This document shows, piece by piece, positions 35,200 through 45,000 of a stretch of DNA of 64,000 nt. The first letter of the stretch is position 1. Each line of letters begins with the position of its first letter. Source of the DNA: Streptomyces sp. NRRL B-3428 (lineage in GTDB: Bacteria > Actinomycetota > Actinomycetes > Streptomycetales > Streptomycetaceae). The stretch spans positions 248,001 to 312,000 of the forward strand of contig JOGW01000010.1 of the NCBI GenBank assembly GCA_000721375.1, given 5' to 3'. Under the pieces are notes generated by a model. The model was not told the DNA's origin. It did not search any database and saw nothing but the letters and a program-made list of their open reading frames with translations. Both the position numbers and the translations under genes were made by a program.

Positions 35200-35229
35200 G
35201 CGGGCCGAGGCCCACGAGAGCGGGGAGAC

Positions 35230-35811
35230 CTACCGCAGCCGCGCCATCAGCGCGTGCTCGACCAGCGTGATGAGCGCCGACTTGGCGTCCGCGCGGTGGC
35301 GGGCGTCCGTCGTGATGATCGGGGTGTCCGGTCCGATCTGCAGCGCCTCACGGACCTCGTCCGGCTGGTACGGCTGCTGGCCGTCGAAGCCGTTGAGGGC
35401 GATGACGAAGGGCAGACCCGAGTTCTCGAAGTAGTCGACCGCCGGGAAGCAGTCGGCGAGACGCCGGGTGTCGACCAGCACGATCGCGCCGATCGCGCCG
35501 CGCACCAGGTCGTCCCACATGAACCAGAAACGGTCCTGACCGGGCGTACCGAAGAGGTACAGGATCAGGTCCTGGTCCAGGGTGATACGGCCGAAGTCCA
35601 TCGCCACGGTCGTCGTCGTCTTGTCGCCGGTGTGCGTCAAGTCGTCGATACCCGCGGACGCGGACGTCATCACGGCCTCGGTACGCAGCGGGTTGATCTC
35701 CGAGACGGCGCCCACGAACGTGGTCTTGCCCACGCCGAAGCCACCCGCCACCACGATCTTCGCGCTGGTGGTGGAGCGGGCCGCACCGCCGCTAGAGCTT
35801 CCGTAGTCCAC
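35230..35811 (-). CDS. cvnD: Conservon small GTPase, CvnD type (copy 1)
   Basis: 193 residues, a Ras-like GTPase of the MglA/CvnD kind. P-loop GGFGVGKTT (about 23-31), the switch region with DFGRITLDQDLILYLFGTPGQDRFWFMW (DxxG-like GTPGQ), and ALNGFDG in place of the usual NKxD guanine-specificity motif. Forms the membrane-associated switch complex with CvnA-C. Overlaps the cvnC gene by 20 bp. It is about 95% identical to the second copy at 40509-41090. Confidence 0.93.
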   Translation of the reverse strand: MDYGSSSGGAARSTTSAKIVVAGGFGVGKTTFVGAVSEINPLRTEAVMTSASAGIDDLTHTGDKTTTTVAMDFGRITLDQDLILYLFGTPGQDRFWFMWDDLVRGAIGAIVLVDTRRLADCFPAVDYFENSGLPFVIALNGFDGQQPYQPDEVREALQIGPDTPIITTDARHRADAKSALITLVEHALMARLR

Positions 35812-36364
35812 TGAGCACCCTTTCGAGCAGTGTCACATCAGGCTGGCCGCCGGCGTTCTCGTCGCCACCGGGCTGGTGGATGGCGACAAGGCCGGCCTCC
35901 GCCAGGTCGGCGACGAGGATCCGGGCCACGCCGAGGGGGATGGAGAGAAGTGCCGAGATCTCGGCGACCGACTTGATCTCGTGGCACAGATTGCAGATCC
36001 GCTGGTGCTCGGGCAGTTGCCCCTGCAGCTGGTGAGGCTGAGCGGTCGTGTGCACCAGCGCCTCGATGGCGAGCTGGTAGCGCGGCCTGGTCCGGCCGCC
36101 CGTCATGGCGTACGGGCGGACCAGAGGGTTGTGCGCGGCGCGGCCGGGCGAGGCCTCGGGCGAGCGGGGGGCGGGCTGCACCGGCTGGATCCGGGGCGCC
36201 TGCTGCTCGTAAGGGTCGCGCGGCCGCTGCGGGGGTGCGTACCGCTCCTGATGGCTGGGTGTGGAGGGGAAGTTGTAGCGGTTGTTCTGCGAGGGGTCGC
36301 CCTGGCCCTGGCCGTACGGCCAGTTGCCCGACGATGAACCGTCTCGCGGTGTATGACCTGCCAC
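35792..36364 (-). CDS. cvnC: Conservon DUF742 protein, CvnC type (copy 1)
   Basis: 190 residues. A Gln/Pro-rich N-terminal 85 residues precedes the DUF742 domain: LVRPYAMTGGRTRPRYQLAIEALV, then EHQRICNLCHEIKSVAEISALLSIPLGVARILVADLAEAGLVAIH, which reads like a winged helix, and TLLERVLSGLRKL. A CxxC pair (NLCHE with nearby Cys) is present. The GTG at 36364 has GGAGGAGG upstream. CvnC proteins are part of the conservon complex with the kinase-like CvnA and GTPase CvnD. The N-terminal extension is longer than in copy 2 (135 residues). Confidence 0.93.
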   Translation of the reverse strand: MAGHTPRDGSSSGNWPYGQGQGDPSQNNRYNFPSTPSHQERYAPPQRPRDPYEQQAPRIQPVQPAPRSPEASPGRAAHNPLVRPYAMTGGRTRPRYQLAIEALVHTTAQPHQLQGQLPEHQRICNLCHEIKSVAEISALLSIPLGVARILVADLAEAGLVAIHQPGGDENAGGQPDVTLLERVLSGLRKL

Positions 36365-36456
36365 GTGCTTCCTCCTCCGACTTACCCGGAACCATCATGT
36401 GGAGCCGCGTCCCGAAACTTTACGGCCCCGGGACGTGAATACGCACTGTCTGTCTG

Positions 36457-36879
36457 CTAGTTGAGAAGGCTCCCCTGGAGCTCCGCGCGCAGGTCCGGGG
36501 TGAGAACCGTGCCTGCGCGGTCGACCAAAAGGGCCATCTCGTACCCAATGAGACCGATGTCTGCATCGGGGTGTGCAAGAACGGCGAGCGAGGAACCGTC
36601 CGAGATGGACATGAGGAAGAGAAACCCTCGCTCCATCTCCACAACGGTCTGGTTCACGAGGCCGCCCTCGAAGATCCGGGAAGCCCCCGCGGTCAGCGAG
36701 GTCAGACCGGAGGCGACGGCCGCCAGCTGGTCGGCGCGGTCACGCGGGAACCCCTCGGACATCGCCAGAAGGAGTCCGTCGGCGGAGACCACCACCGTGT
36801 GGGACACCCCGGGGGTGTTGTCCACGAAGTTGGTGATCAACCAGTTCAGGTTCTGCGCCGCCTGGCTCATCGGGCTCAC
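36457..36879 (-). CDS. cvnB: Conservon roadblock/LC7 protein, CvnB type (copy 1)
   Basis: 140 residues, a roadblock/LC7 domain (QNLNWLITNFVDNTPGVSHTVVVSADGLLLAMSEGF, RADQLAAVASGLTSLTAGASRIF). Roadblock proteins regulate MglA-type GTPases, here probably CvnD. The GTG at 36879 is chosen over the ATG at 36870: AGGAG lies 7 nt before the GTG but 16 nt before the ATG. The start follows the cvnA stop by one base, so translation is coupled. Confidence 0.92.
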   Translation of the reverse strand: MSPMSQAAQNLNWLITNFVDNTPGVSHTVVVSADGLLLAMSEGFPRDRADQLAAVASGLTSLTAGASRIFEGGLVNQTVVEMERGFLFLMSISDGSSLAVLAHPDADIGLIGYEMALLVDRAGTVLTPDLRAELQGSLLN

Positions 36880-36880
36880 A

Positions 36881-39800
36881 CTAACGCTCCTGGTTGTAGT
36901 TGCTGCCCGAGCCGAAGCCCTGGCCGTTGCTGTCGTTCTGGGTGCCGCTGCCCGCGTCACGTCCACGCTGTACGCCGCGACGCAGGTTGCTCAACCTGCC
37001 CCGGACGTCCTCGGGGTCGCGGGAGACCGAGGGGCCGCCCTGCGGGGTCTGCTCCGCGGTGCCCTCGACCAGATTGGCCCGGGGCACCCGGCGCGGGAGG
37101 CCGGACTGGGTGACCCCGCCCGCCCTCGGCTGCTTGAGCTGCTCGGCCCGCTGCCAGCGGGCGTCGTTGGCGGAGCGCCAGTCGTCGTCGGCCGGAGCGA
37201 GCTGTGCGGGCTGCGGGCCGCCGGTGAGCGGCCGTCCGGGCAGCGCGCCCTGGCCCTGGTCCGAAGTGCCCTGCCACTGCGAGCCGTTGCCGCCCTGGCC
37301 GTTGCCGCCCTGGGTGGTGCCGCGGCGCGGAAGACCGGCGTCGGTCGTCTCGTGGATGGCGCTCGGGGACGGGCCCTGGGAGCTCTGCCGGTCGAAGCCT
37401 ACGCGGTCACGGCCGCCCGCGGGAGCGGCCGGAGCAGATTCCGGTTCGGTCCCGTAGCCACCCGCGTACGCGTCCGGGTAACCGCCCTGGTTCTGGTACT
37501 CACCCTGGCCGTTGTAGTCGCCGTAGGCGTTCTGGGGCGCACCGGACTGGTCGGCGTAACCGGGTTCCGCATAGCCGGATTCCTGGTAGCCGTCCTGGTT
37601 CGCGTACGCACCCTGCGGGACCGGCTCGTAACCGTTCTGGTCCTGGGCGTAGCCCTGGTCGAAGCCCTGCTCCTGCTGGTACGCGCCGTTGTCGTCGTAC
37701 GCACCGTTCTGGTCGTACGCGCCCTGCTGGTCGTAGTCGCCGTTGCCGTTCTGCCCGACCTCGTCGCGGAACAGCGGACGGCCGGCCTGGTCGGTGGCCT
37801 GCGCCTCGAGCGCCGCACGGCGCTCCTCGCGCATCAGCGAGCGGCCCACCGGGTCGAGCTCGCGGACGGCCTCCTCGGTGAGGGCCTCCGGCTCGTAGCG
37901 GGTGTCGTCGAAGCCGAGTTCCGCGGCGGTGCGCAGCGGGGCGGCCTCGTAGGACTGCTGCTGCGGGATCATCTGCGAGACGGTGAACTCGTTGTCCGCC
38001 GTGTGTCCGCCACCGCCACCGTGGGTGATGACGTCAGGGAGCATGACGAGCGAGGTCGTACCGGCCTGCTCGCCCGAGGGCCGCAGCTGGACGCGGACGC
38101 CGTGCCGGTCGGAAAGACGGCCGACCACGAACAGACCCATGCGCTGCGAGATCGCGGCGTCCACGGTCGGCGGGTTGGCCAGCTTGTGGTTGATGTCCGC
38201 GAAGTCCTCGGCGGTCAGGCCGATGCCCTTGTCGTGGATCTCGATCATCACGCGGCCGTCGGGCAGGCGGGTCGCGGTGACACGGACCTTGGTCTGCGGC
38301 GAGGAGAACGTGGTGGCGTTCTCCAGGAGCTCGGCGAGCAGGTGCACGAGGTCGGTCACGGCGCGGCCGTGGATCTCGGCCTCCGGGACACCGGTGAGCT
38401 CGATGCGCTCGTACTGCTCCACCTCGGAGGAGGCGGCGCGAAGCACGTCGACCAGCGGGACCGGCTGGTCCCAGCGGCGGCCGGGCTCCTCGCCGGCGAG
38501 GACCAGGAGGTTCTCGCCGTTGCGGCGCATACGGGTCGCCAGGTGGTCCAGCCGGAAGAGGTTCTCCAGCTGGTCCGGGTCGGCCTCGTTGTTTTCCAGA
38601 TCGGTGATCAGCGTCAGCTGGCCCTCGATCAGGGACTGGTTGCGGCGCGACAGGTTGGTGAAGATCGCGTTGATGTTGCCACGGAGCAGAGCCTGCTCGG
38701 CGGCGAGCCGGACGGCCTCGCGGTGCACCTGGTCGAAGGCGCGGGCGACCTCGCCGATCTCGTCGGTGGTCGTGATCGGGATGGGCTGCACGCGGGTGTC
38801 GACCCGGCCGGGTTCGGTGCGCGACAGCTGGTCGACGAGCATCGGCAGACGCTGCTGGGCGACGTCGAAGGCGGCGGTGCGAAGGCGGCGCATCGAGCGG
38901 GACATCTGGCGGGCCATGAGCCCGGCGATGATGAACGCGGCGAGCAGGGCCACGACGACGATCGCACCGTTGATGTAGGCGTCGCGCTCGGCGTCGGAGG
39001 AGATCTGCGCGGCGTCGTCCACCGCCTTGTTGATGAGGTCGGTCTCGACGGCGCCGTAGCCCTCCATCTTGGCCGTGGCGAGCTTCTGCCAGGTCTCGCG
39101 GCTGACACCGGCCTGCTGGAGTACGGCCTTCGGGTCCGGGGACTGGGCGGCCGTGACGATCGCCTTCATCTGGAAGTCCATGGCGGGCATCGCGCTGTAC
39201 TGACGCTGCTGCTGCCCGGTGTCGCCGGCGCCCGGCACCTCGACGCCGGTGGCCTTCTGCCGCGCGGCCATCTCATCCTTGAGGGCTGCCGCATCGGCTT
39301 CCGTGGCACTGGAGTCGTACTCGCCGATGGCGATGCCCTCCAGGTACCGATACGTGCTCAGCGACTGCAACTGGCTGGTGGCGTCGGCCTTCTTCTGGCT
39401 CGGGCGCACGAGGACGTGCGTACCGATCGAGCGCTGAAGCGACGCGGAGGCCTTGGCGAGCGAAACGGCGTACACGGTACGGCCGTAGCTGGTCACGTTG
39501 CCGGTGCCGAGGCTCAGCTCGTTGGAGAACTCCATCAGGAAGTGCTGGAGGTCCGTGTACGCCTCTTCGGTCTTCAGCGGGTCCTGCGACCGCGTGTAGG
39601 CCTTCTTGCGTATCTCGGTGAGCTTGGTCTCCTGCGCCTTGAACAGCGTCAGACGGCGCTCGAGGCCCGCGTTCTGCGGCATGTCCGCGACGACGGCGTC
39701 GAACTTCTCCTTGGCCTCGCTCGTGGCGTCACGGAGCTTCTTGACCTCGTCGGTGTCGCCCTGGCCGCTGAGCAGTGGGGCCGCGGTGAGGTCACGCTCG

Positions 39801-40114
39801 TCGAGCAGCGCCTGGCTGTACTCGGAGGCCGCGCGCACGATGAGCGCGGTCTTCTCCGCGTCCTGCGCCTCGCCCCAGGTGTCGATCGAGCCCTTCACCT
39901 GGAAGCCGCCCATGACGAGGGCGACGAGCGCGGGTATCAGGAGGATCGCGTTCAGGCGTACGGGCACACGCCAGTTGCGCGGGGACAGCCGTCCCCCGCC
40001 GCCGGACGGCGCGGAGTCGGGGCCCGGCATGGGCGCGGGAGCCATGGCTTCGCGCTGGGGCGGGGTGAAGTTGCCCCGTGCCGACGGCTCGGGACTGTTC
40101 TTGCTTCGCCTCAC
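36881..40114 (-). CDS. cvnA: Conservon sensor kinase-like protein, CvnA type (copy 1)
   Basis: 1077 residues. Short cytoplasmic N-terminus, TM1 (about 51-73), an extracytoplasmic sensor region of about 300 residues (nitrate/nitrite-sensor-like helical domain), TM2 (about 378-400), HAMP, then a histidine-kinase-like dimerisation helix (DHLATRMRRNGENLLVLAG) and a HATPase domain with N-box LLAELLENATTF (about 591) and IEIHDKGIGL (about 630). From about 790 to 890 the tail is rich in Tyr, Gln, Asn and Gly. The GTG at 40114 starts after GAGAGG. Likely the membrane receptor of the conservon. Confidence 0.92.
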   Translation of the reverse strand: MRRSKNSPEPSARGNFTPPQREAMAPAPMPGPDSAPSGGGGRLSPRNWRVPVRLNAILLIPALVALVMGGFQVKGSIDTWGEAQDAEKTALIVRAASEYSQALLDERDLTAAPLLSGQGDTDEVKKLRDATSEAKEKFDAVVADMPQNAGLERRLTLFKAQETKLTEIRKKAYTRSQDPLKTEEAYTDLQHFLMEFSNELSLGTGNVTSYGRTVYAVSLAKASASLQRSIGTHVLVRPSQKKADATSQLQSLSTYRYLEGIAIGEYDSSATEADAAALKDEMAARQKATGVEVPGAGDTGQQQRQYSAMPAMDFQMKAIVTAAQSPDPKAVLQQAGVSRETWQKLATAKMEGYGAVETDLINKAVDDAAQISSDAERDAYINGAIVVVALLAAFIIAGLMARQMSRSMRRLRTAAFDVAQQRLPMLVDQLSRTEPGRVDTRVQPIPITTTDEIGEVARAFDQVHREAVRLAAEQALLRGNINAIFTNLSRRNQSLIEGQLTLITDLENNEADPDQLENLFRLDHLATRMRRNGENLLVLAGEEPGRRWDQPVPLVDVLRAASSEVEQYERIELTGVPEAEIHGRAVTDLVHLLAELLENATTFSSPQTKVRVTATRLPDGRVMIEIHDKGIGLTAEDFADINHKLANPPTVDAAISQRMGLFVVGRLSDRHGVRVQLRPSGEQAGTTSLVMLPDVITHGGGGGHTADNEFTVSQMIPQQQSYEAAPLRTAAELGFDDTRYEPEALTEEAVRELDPVGRSLMREERRAALEAQATDQAGRPLFRDEVGQNGNGDYDQQGAYDQNGAYDDNGAYQQEQGFDQGYAQDQNGYEPVPQGAYANQDGYQESGYAEPGYADQSGAPQNAYGDYNGQGEYQNQGGYPDAYAGGYGTEPESAPAAPAGGRDRVGFDRQSSQGPSPSAIHETTDAGLPRRGTTQGGNGQGGNGSQWQGTSDQGQGALPGRPLTGGPQPAQLAPADDDWRSANDARWQRAEQLKQPRAGGVTQSGLPRRVPRANLVEGTAEQTPQGGPSVSRDPEDVRGRLSNLRRGVQRGRDAGSGTQNDSNGQGFGSGSNYNQER

Positions 40115-40508
40115 TCGACCAACAACCTCTCGGCGTCGGCAGCCGCATCCGTTGCGGGGTGCCGCTGTCGTCTTCCGGCCCGGATACCGGGCGGTACGTG
40201 CAGCCCGGTACTACTGGGCAGTTCAGCGCATTCCAGCACGTCAGCGCAGGCGATTCCAAACGTTCGGAAGAACTGATTCCGGGTGACCTGCGCCTCAGAT
40301 AAAACGGTCATAAAGAGCGAGCCCCGCCAAAAGGCGGGGCTCTTGTGAGCGCAGCGATACCGAGTGACAGCAAGCGGTGTCGATGGGCCCGGAATTCTCT
40401 GTCGAAACGTTATGAACATAGGCGCGGATCGTGTCAAAGGACACAGGGCTCCCAAGACGGACTACGACAACTTCCGTATGCCCAGGAGTACTTGAGACCC
40501 GAACGTGA
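40115..40508. other. 394-bp region between the two conservons
   Basis: It holds the promoter region of the first conservon (40115 to about 40310, includes the AT-rich stretch 40295-40316), the terminator of the second conservon (40319-40344) and a short dyad GTGTC-AAAG-GACAC at 40431-40444. The last lies between the cvnD stop and the terminator. No protein or RNA gene is evident. Confidence 0.6.
40319..40344 (-). terminator. Terminator of the second conservon operon
   Basis: GAGCCCCGCC / GGCGGGGCTC perfect stem around AAAA, in a CTCTTTAT context on the minus strand. It is 165 bp after the cvnD stop and just before the first conservon promoter, so the two operons are separately transcribed. 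Confidence 0.85.
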
Positions 40509-41090
40509 CTACTTCAACCGGGCCATCAGCGCATGCTCGACCAGCGTGATGAGTCCGGACTTCGCATCCGCACGGTGTCGCGCATCGGTCGTGATGATCG
40601 GAGTGTCCGGTCCGATCTGCAGCGCTTCGCGCACTTCGTCCGGCTGGTAGGGCTGGTGCCCGTCGAAGCCGTTGAGAGCGATGACGAAGGGCAGACCCGA
40701 GTTCTCGAAGTAGTCGACCGCGGGGAAGCAGTCGGCGAGACGGCGCGTGTCGACGAGGACCACGGCACCGATCGCACCACGTACCAAGTCGTCCCACATG
40801 AACCAGAAACGGTCCTGACCGGGCGTACCGAAGAGGTACAGGATCAGGTCCTGGTCGAGCGTGATGCGGCCGAAGTCCATAGCGACCGTGGTGGTCGTCT
40901 TGTCCCCGGTGTGCGTGAGGTCGTCGATCCCGGCCGATGCCGAGGTCATCACGGCCTCGGTACGCAGCGGGTTGATCTCCGAGACGGCGCCGACAAACGT
41001 GGTCTTGCCCACGCCGAAGCCGCCCGCCACCACGATTTTCGCGCTGGTGGTGGAACGTACGGCCTCGCCGCTAGAGCTTGCGAAGTCCAC
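40509..41090 (-). CDS. cvnD: Conservon small GTPase, CvnD type (copy 2)
   Basis: 193 residues, with the same motifs as copy 1: P-loop GGFGVGKTT, GTPGQDRFWFMWDDL and ALNGFDG. Differences from copy 1 are few and mostly conservative (for example Tyr3/Phe3, Ala/Val in GAIGAxVLV, Gln/His in FDGxQPY, final Arg/Lys). Overlaps its cvnC by 20 bp exactly as copy 1 does. The high identity suggests recent duplication or gene conversion of this part. Confidence 0.93.
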   Translation of the reverse strand: MDFASSSGEAVRSTTSAKIVVAGGFGVGKTTFVGAVSEINPLRTEAVMTSASAGIDDLTHTGDKTTTTVAMDFGRITLDQDLILYLFGTPGQDRFWFMWDDLVRGAIGAVVLVDTRRLADCFPAVDYFENSGLPFVIALNGFDGHQPYQPDEVREALQIGPDTPIITTDARHRADAKSGLITLVEHALMARLK

Positions 41091-41478
41091 TGAGCACCCT
41101 TTCGAGCAGTGTTACGTCAGGCTGGCCGCCGGCGTTCTCGTCGCCGCCGGCCTGGTGAATGGCGACGAAGCCGGCCTCGGCCAGGTCGGCGACGAGGATC
41201 CGGGCCACCCCGAGCGGCAGCGACAGGAGCGCCGACACCTCCGCCACCGACTTGACCTCACGGCACAGATGGCAGATCCGCTGGTGCTCGGGGAGCAGAC
41301 CCTGCAGCTGCATCGGATCGGCCGTGGTGCTGACCAGGGCCTCGATGGCGAGCTGGTAGCGCGGCCTGGTCCGGCCGCCCGTCATCGCGTACGGGCGTAC
41401 GAGCGGCTGCTCTGCCTCCTCCATGCCGTAGTCGGCCTGGGCACCGTACGGATCGTGCGAGGCGGTGGGCGGGGTCAT
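41071..41478 (-). CDS. cvnC: Conservon DUF742 protein, CvnC type (copy 2)
   Basis: 135 residues. The N-terminal tail is only about 28 residues, against 85 in copy 1. The DUF742 domain is otherwise nearly the same: PLVRPYAMTGGRTRPRYQLAIEALV, ICHLCREVKSVAEVSALLSLPLGVARILVADLAEAG and TLLERVLSGLRKL. The ATG at 41478 has GGAGG 5 nt upstream. The winged-helix-like domain is conserved while the tail differs, so the tail may set the interaction partner. Confidence 0.93.
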   Translation of the reverse strand: MTPPTASHDPYGAQADYGMEEAEQPLVRPYAMTGGRTRPRYQLAIEALVSTTADPMQLQGLLPEHQRICHLCREVKSVAEVSALLSLPLGVARILVADLAEAGFVAIHQAGGDENAGGQPDVTLLERVLSGLRKL

Positions 41479-41580
41479 GAATCCTCCGGGCGGGACAGCA
41501 AGTTGTCGGTGCCGTCTGGGTGGCCGGTGGGGGGTTCGGGGGGCGGCCGGACGGGTGGGTCGATTCGTTGGTGCGGCCGG

Positions 41581-42003
41581 CTAGTGCAGCAGGCTTCCCT
41601 GAAGTTCCGCACGCAGGTCCGGGGTCAGGACCGTGCCCGCGCGGTCGACGAGCAGCGCCATCTCGTACCCGACGAGGCCGATGTCGGCGTCGGGGTGGGC
41701 GAGTACGGCGAGCGAGGAGCCGTCGGAGATCGACATGAGGAAGAGGAAGCCGCGCTCCATCTCCACCACGGTCTGGGCGACTTCGCCGCCCTCGAAGATC
41801 CTCGACGCACCCGCGGTCAGCGAGGTGAGTCCGGAGGCGACCGCGGCGAGCTGGTCGGCACGGTCACGCGGGAAACCCTCGGACAGGGCGAGCAGCAGGC
41901 CGTCGGCCGAGACCACCACCGTGTGAGACACCCCGGGGGTGTTGTCCACGAAGTTGGTGATCAACCAGTTCAGGTTCTGTGCTGCCTGGCTCATCGGACT
42001 CAA
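41581..42003 (-). CDS. cvnB: Conservon roadblock/LC7 protein, CvnB type (copy 2)
   Basis: 140 residues, roadblock/LC7 domain. It differs from copy 1 at only a few positions (AMSEGF versus ALSEGF; EGGLVNQ versus EGGEVAQ; GLIGYE versus GLVGYE). The start is a TTG at 42003, directly abutting the cvnA stop: AGGAG lies 6 nt before it, while the internal ATG at 41994 is 15 nt away. A TTG start, used at the same relative position as the GTG in copy 1, may lower its yield relative to cvnA. Confidence 0.9.
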   Translation of the reverse strand: MSPMSQAAQNLNWLITNFVDNTPGVSHTVVVSADGLLLALSEGFPRDRADQLAAVASGLTSLTAGASRIFEGGEVAQTVVEMERGFLFLMSISDGSSLAVLAHPDADIGLVGYEMALLVDRAGTVLTPDLRAELQGSLLH

Positions 42004-45000
42004 CTATCGCTCCTGCTGGTGAGAGGGGCTGGGGAAGCTGCCGGTGTCACCGGAGCCCGCCTGCCGGCCCTGCTGGATACCGCGCCGCAGATTCGTCAGC
42101 CGCCCGCGTACGTCGTCGGGACGGCGGGAGACCTGCGGGCCGCCCTGGTTCTGCTGCTGTTCGGCCGTGCCCGCCACGAGGTTGGCGCGGGGCACACGGC
42201 GCGGCAGACCGGAGGTGGTGATGCCGCCCGCGGAGGGCTGACGCACCCGCTCGGCCTGGCGGCCGAGCTCGTCATTGGGGGAGTTGCGCCAGGCGGCGTT
42301 GGCGGCGGGCGCCTGCTGCGGGCGGGGCGGCGTGGGCGCCTGCTGTGACTGCTGGGCCTGTGACTGCTGCGCCTGGGGCCGCTGCGGTGCCTGAGGCTGC
42401 TGAGCGGCCTGGGCCTGCTGCTGCGCCTGCTGCTGTCCGCCCCGGAACCAGTTGGTCTCCAGCGTGTCGTACAGCGGCGTACGGCCGTCGCCCGGGCTGC
42501 TCGCCGGCGGCAGCGCCCAGGTGTCGTTGTCCGACTGCTGGGGCTGTGCGGGCTGCTGCTGCTGCGGTGCGGGGTACTGCTGCGGTGCGGGCGGACGCGG
42601 TACGGCGTAGTCGGCGGTGTCCCGCTGACCGGCGCCACCACGCGGAGCCTGCGGCTGTGCCTGCTGCGGAGGCTGCACCGGCTGCGCGAACTGGCCCGTG
42701 GAGCCGGGCCCCTGCGGCCGGGCGAACTGGCCCGTGTCCTGGGGGCGCTGGAACTGTCCGGTGCTGTCCTGGCCCTGGGGGCGCTGGAACTGTCCGGTGC
42801 TGTCCTGACCCTGCGGACGCTGGAACTGACCTGTGCCGTCCTGACCCTGCGGGCGCTGCTGCGGAGGCGGGGTGGGTATCCCGGCCGGCCGCGGCCCGTT
42901 GAAGTCCGGACGGTCGAACTGGGCCGTGGAGCCCGGGCCCTGCCGGTCGTCACGGCTCGCCTTGGAGCGGCCGAACAGACCGGTGGACTCCGGCTCCTCG
43001 TGCCCGCGCGGGTGCTCCTGCGCGATGTCCTTGCCCCAACTGGGCGTACGCGCCTGGGGGTTGCCACCGGGCAGCTCGGCGCGCGGTCCGCCCATGGGCG
43101 GCAGCTGACGGCCGTCCTGGCCGGGGTCCTCGCCACGAGCGCGCTGCGGCTGCGGTGCGGGCCGCTGGGGAGCGGCGCCACCACGGCCGGCCGGTGCGCT
43201 GCCGAAGGCGTTGCCCTGCGGCGCGCCCGACCGCGGTGCGGCGGGCCCGCCGTCACGTCCGGGCAGCGCGGCACGCGGCCCCGAACCCGCGACCTGGCCG
43301 CGCTGCGGGGGAGCGGCGAGCCGTCCCGCCGACTGGTTGGCAGCCTGGCCGGCGGCCGTCTGCTGACGCGCGGCCGCGGCGCCAGCGGCCGCCTGGGCGA
43401 TACCGCCGCCCGCACCCGCACCCGGGTTGGCCGGAGCCTTCTTGCCGCCCTGGGCGACATCGACGGGCAGCATGACGAGCGCGGTCGTACCGCCGGAGTC
43501 GGAGGGACGCAGCTGGATACGGATGCCGTGACGCTGCGACAGACGACCGACCACGAACAGACCCATGCGGCGCGAGACCGAGACGTCCACGGTGGGCGGC
43601 GACGCGAGCCGCTCGTTGATCGCCGCGAGGTCCTCGGGCGACAGACCGATACCGGTGTCGTGGATCTCGATCAGGACGCGGCCGTCGGGCAGCGCGTGAC
43701 CGGTCACCTTGACCTTGGTCTGCGGCGAGGAGAACGAGGTGGCGTTCTCGAGCAGCTCGGCGAGCAGGTGCACGAGGTCGTTGACCACGCGTCCGGCGAC
43801 CTCGGTCGCGGGCACGGCGGCCAGTTCGATGCGCTCGTACTGCTCCACCTCGGAGGCGGCGGCGCGGAGCACGTCGACCAGCGGGACCGGGCGGGTCCAG
43901 CGGCGGCCGGGCTCTTCACCGGCGAGCACGAGCAGGTTCTCGCCGTTACGGCGCATGCGGGTCGCGAGGTGGTCGAGCTTGAACAGCGAGGACAGCTGGT
44001 CCGGGTCGGCCTCACGCGACTCCAGCTCGGAGATGAGCGAGAGCTGACGCTGGATAAGACCCTGCGAACGGCGCGAGAGGTTGGTGAACATCGCGTTGAC
44101 GTTGCCTCGAAGGAGCGCCTGCTCGGCGGCGAGTCGCACTGCCTCGCGGTGCACGTCGTCGAAGGCCGCGGCCACCTGGCCGATCTCGTCCCGGGAGTGC
44201 ACACCGACGGACTCGACGGAGGTGTCGACGTCCTGCGGGTCCGACTCGGAGAGCTGCTTGACCAGCTCGGGCAGCCGGTCCGTGGCGACCTTGGTCGCGG
44301 TGTCCTGGAGCCGGCGCAGCGAGCGGATCATGGACCGCGCCACGACGAAGGCGCCGATGAGGGAGATACCGAGGACGAGGAGGATCAGCGCACCGTTGAT
44401 GAGCGCCGATTCCTGCGACTCGCTGCGCAGGCGGCGGGCCTCCTGCTCCATCTCGTTGAGGAGCCTCGTCTCCATGAGACGCATGTTGTTGATCTTCGTG
44501 GTGGCCTGGTCGGTCCAGTCACGGTAGGAGCGCGGCTCCTCGTTCAGGATGGCGTTCTTCTCGTTCAGAACGCGCCCGGCGTAGTTCTCGGACTCCTTGA
44601 TGTCCGCGGGACCGTCCACGAGCGGCTTCATCAGCTCGACGGGGTCACGGCCGGCTTCGACGTACGCGGTCTCCACGTTGCTGAGGGCGTTCTCCTCGCT
44701 CTGGCGCGCGGAATCGCCGTACTGCCGGTCCGTCTCGCTGAGCGTGCCGGCCTTGCTGTCGTTCGCCGGCAGCGCGGCCGCGATGACGGCGCGCTGGATG
44801 GAGGCGTACTCCTTGGCCGAGGAGAACGCGTAGAGGATCCGCGTGCTCTGGATGATCTCGGGGCTGTTCGTCGCGAGCGCCATGTCGCGCGAGAAGTTCA
44901 GGAGCTGCTCGATCAGAGTGTTGTAGCTCTGGATCGTCTGCGAGCTCGGGGTGTCGTCCTGGTACGCGTTGTTGCGGACCTCCTTGAGGGAGGCGAGCCG

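Noticed and set aside
36461..40276. A 1271-codon plus-strand frame opposite the first cvnA
   Set aside because: Shadow of the minus-strand kinase gene, for the same codon-bias reason; its product has only Arg/Val/Gly-rich low-complexity sequence.
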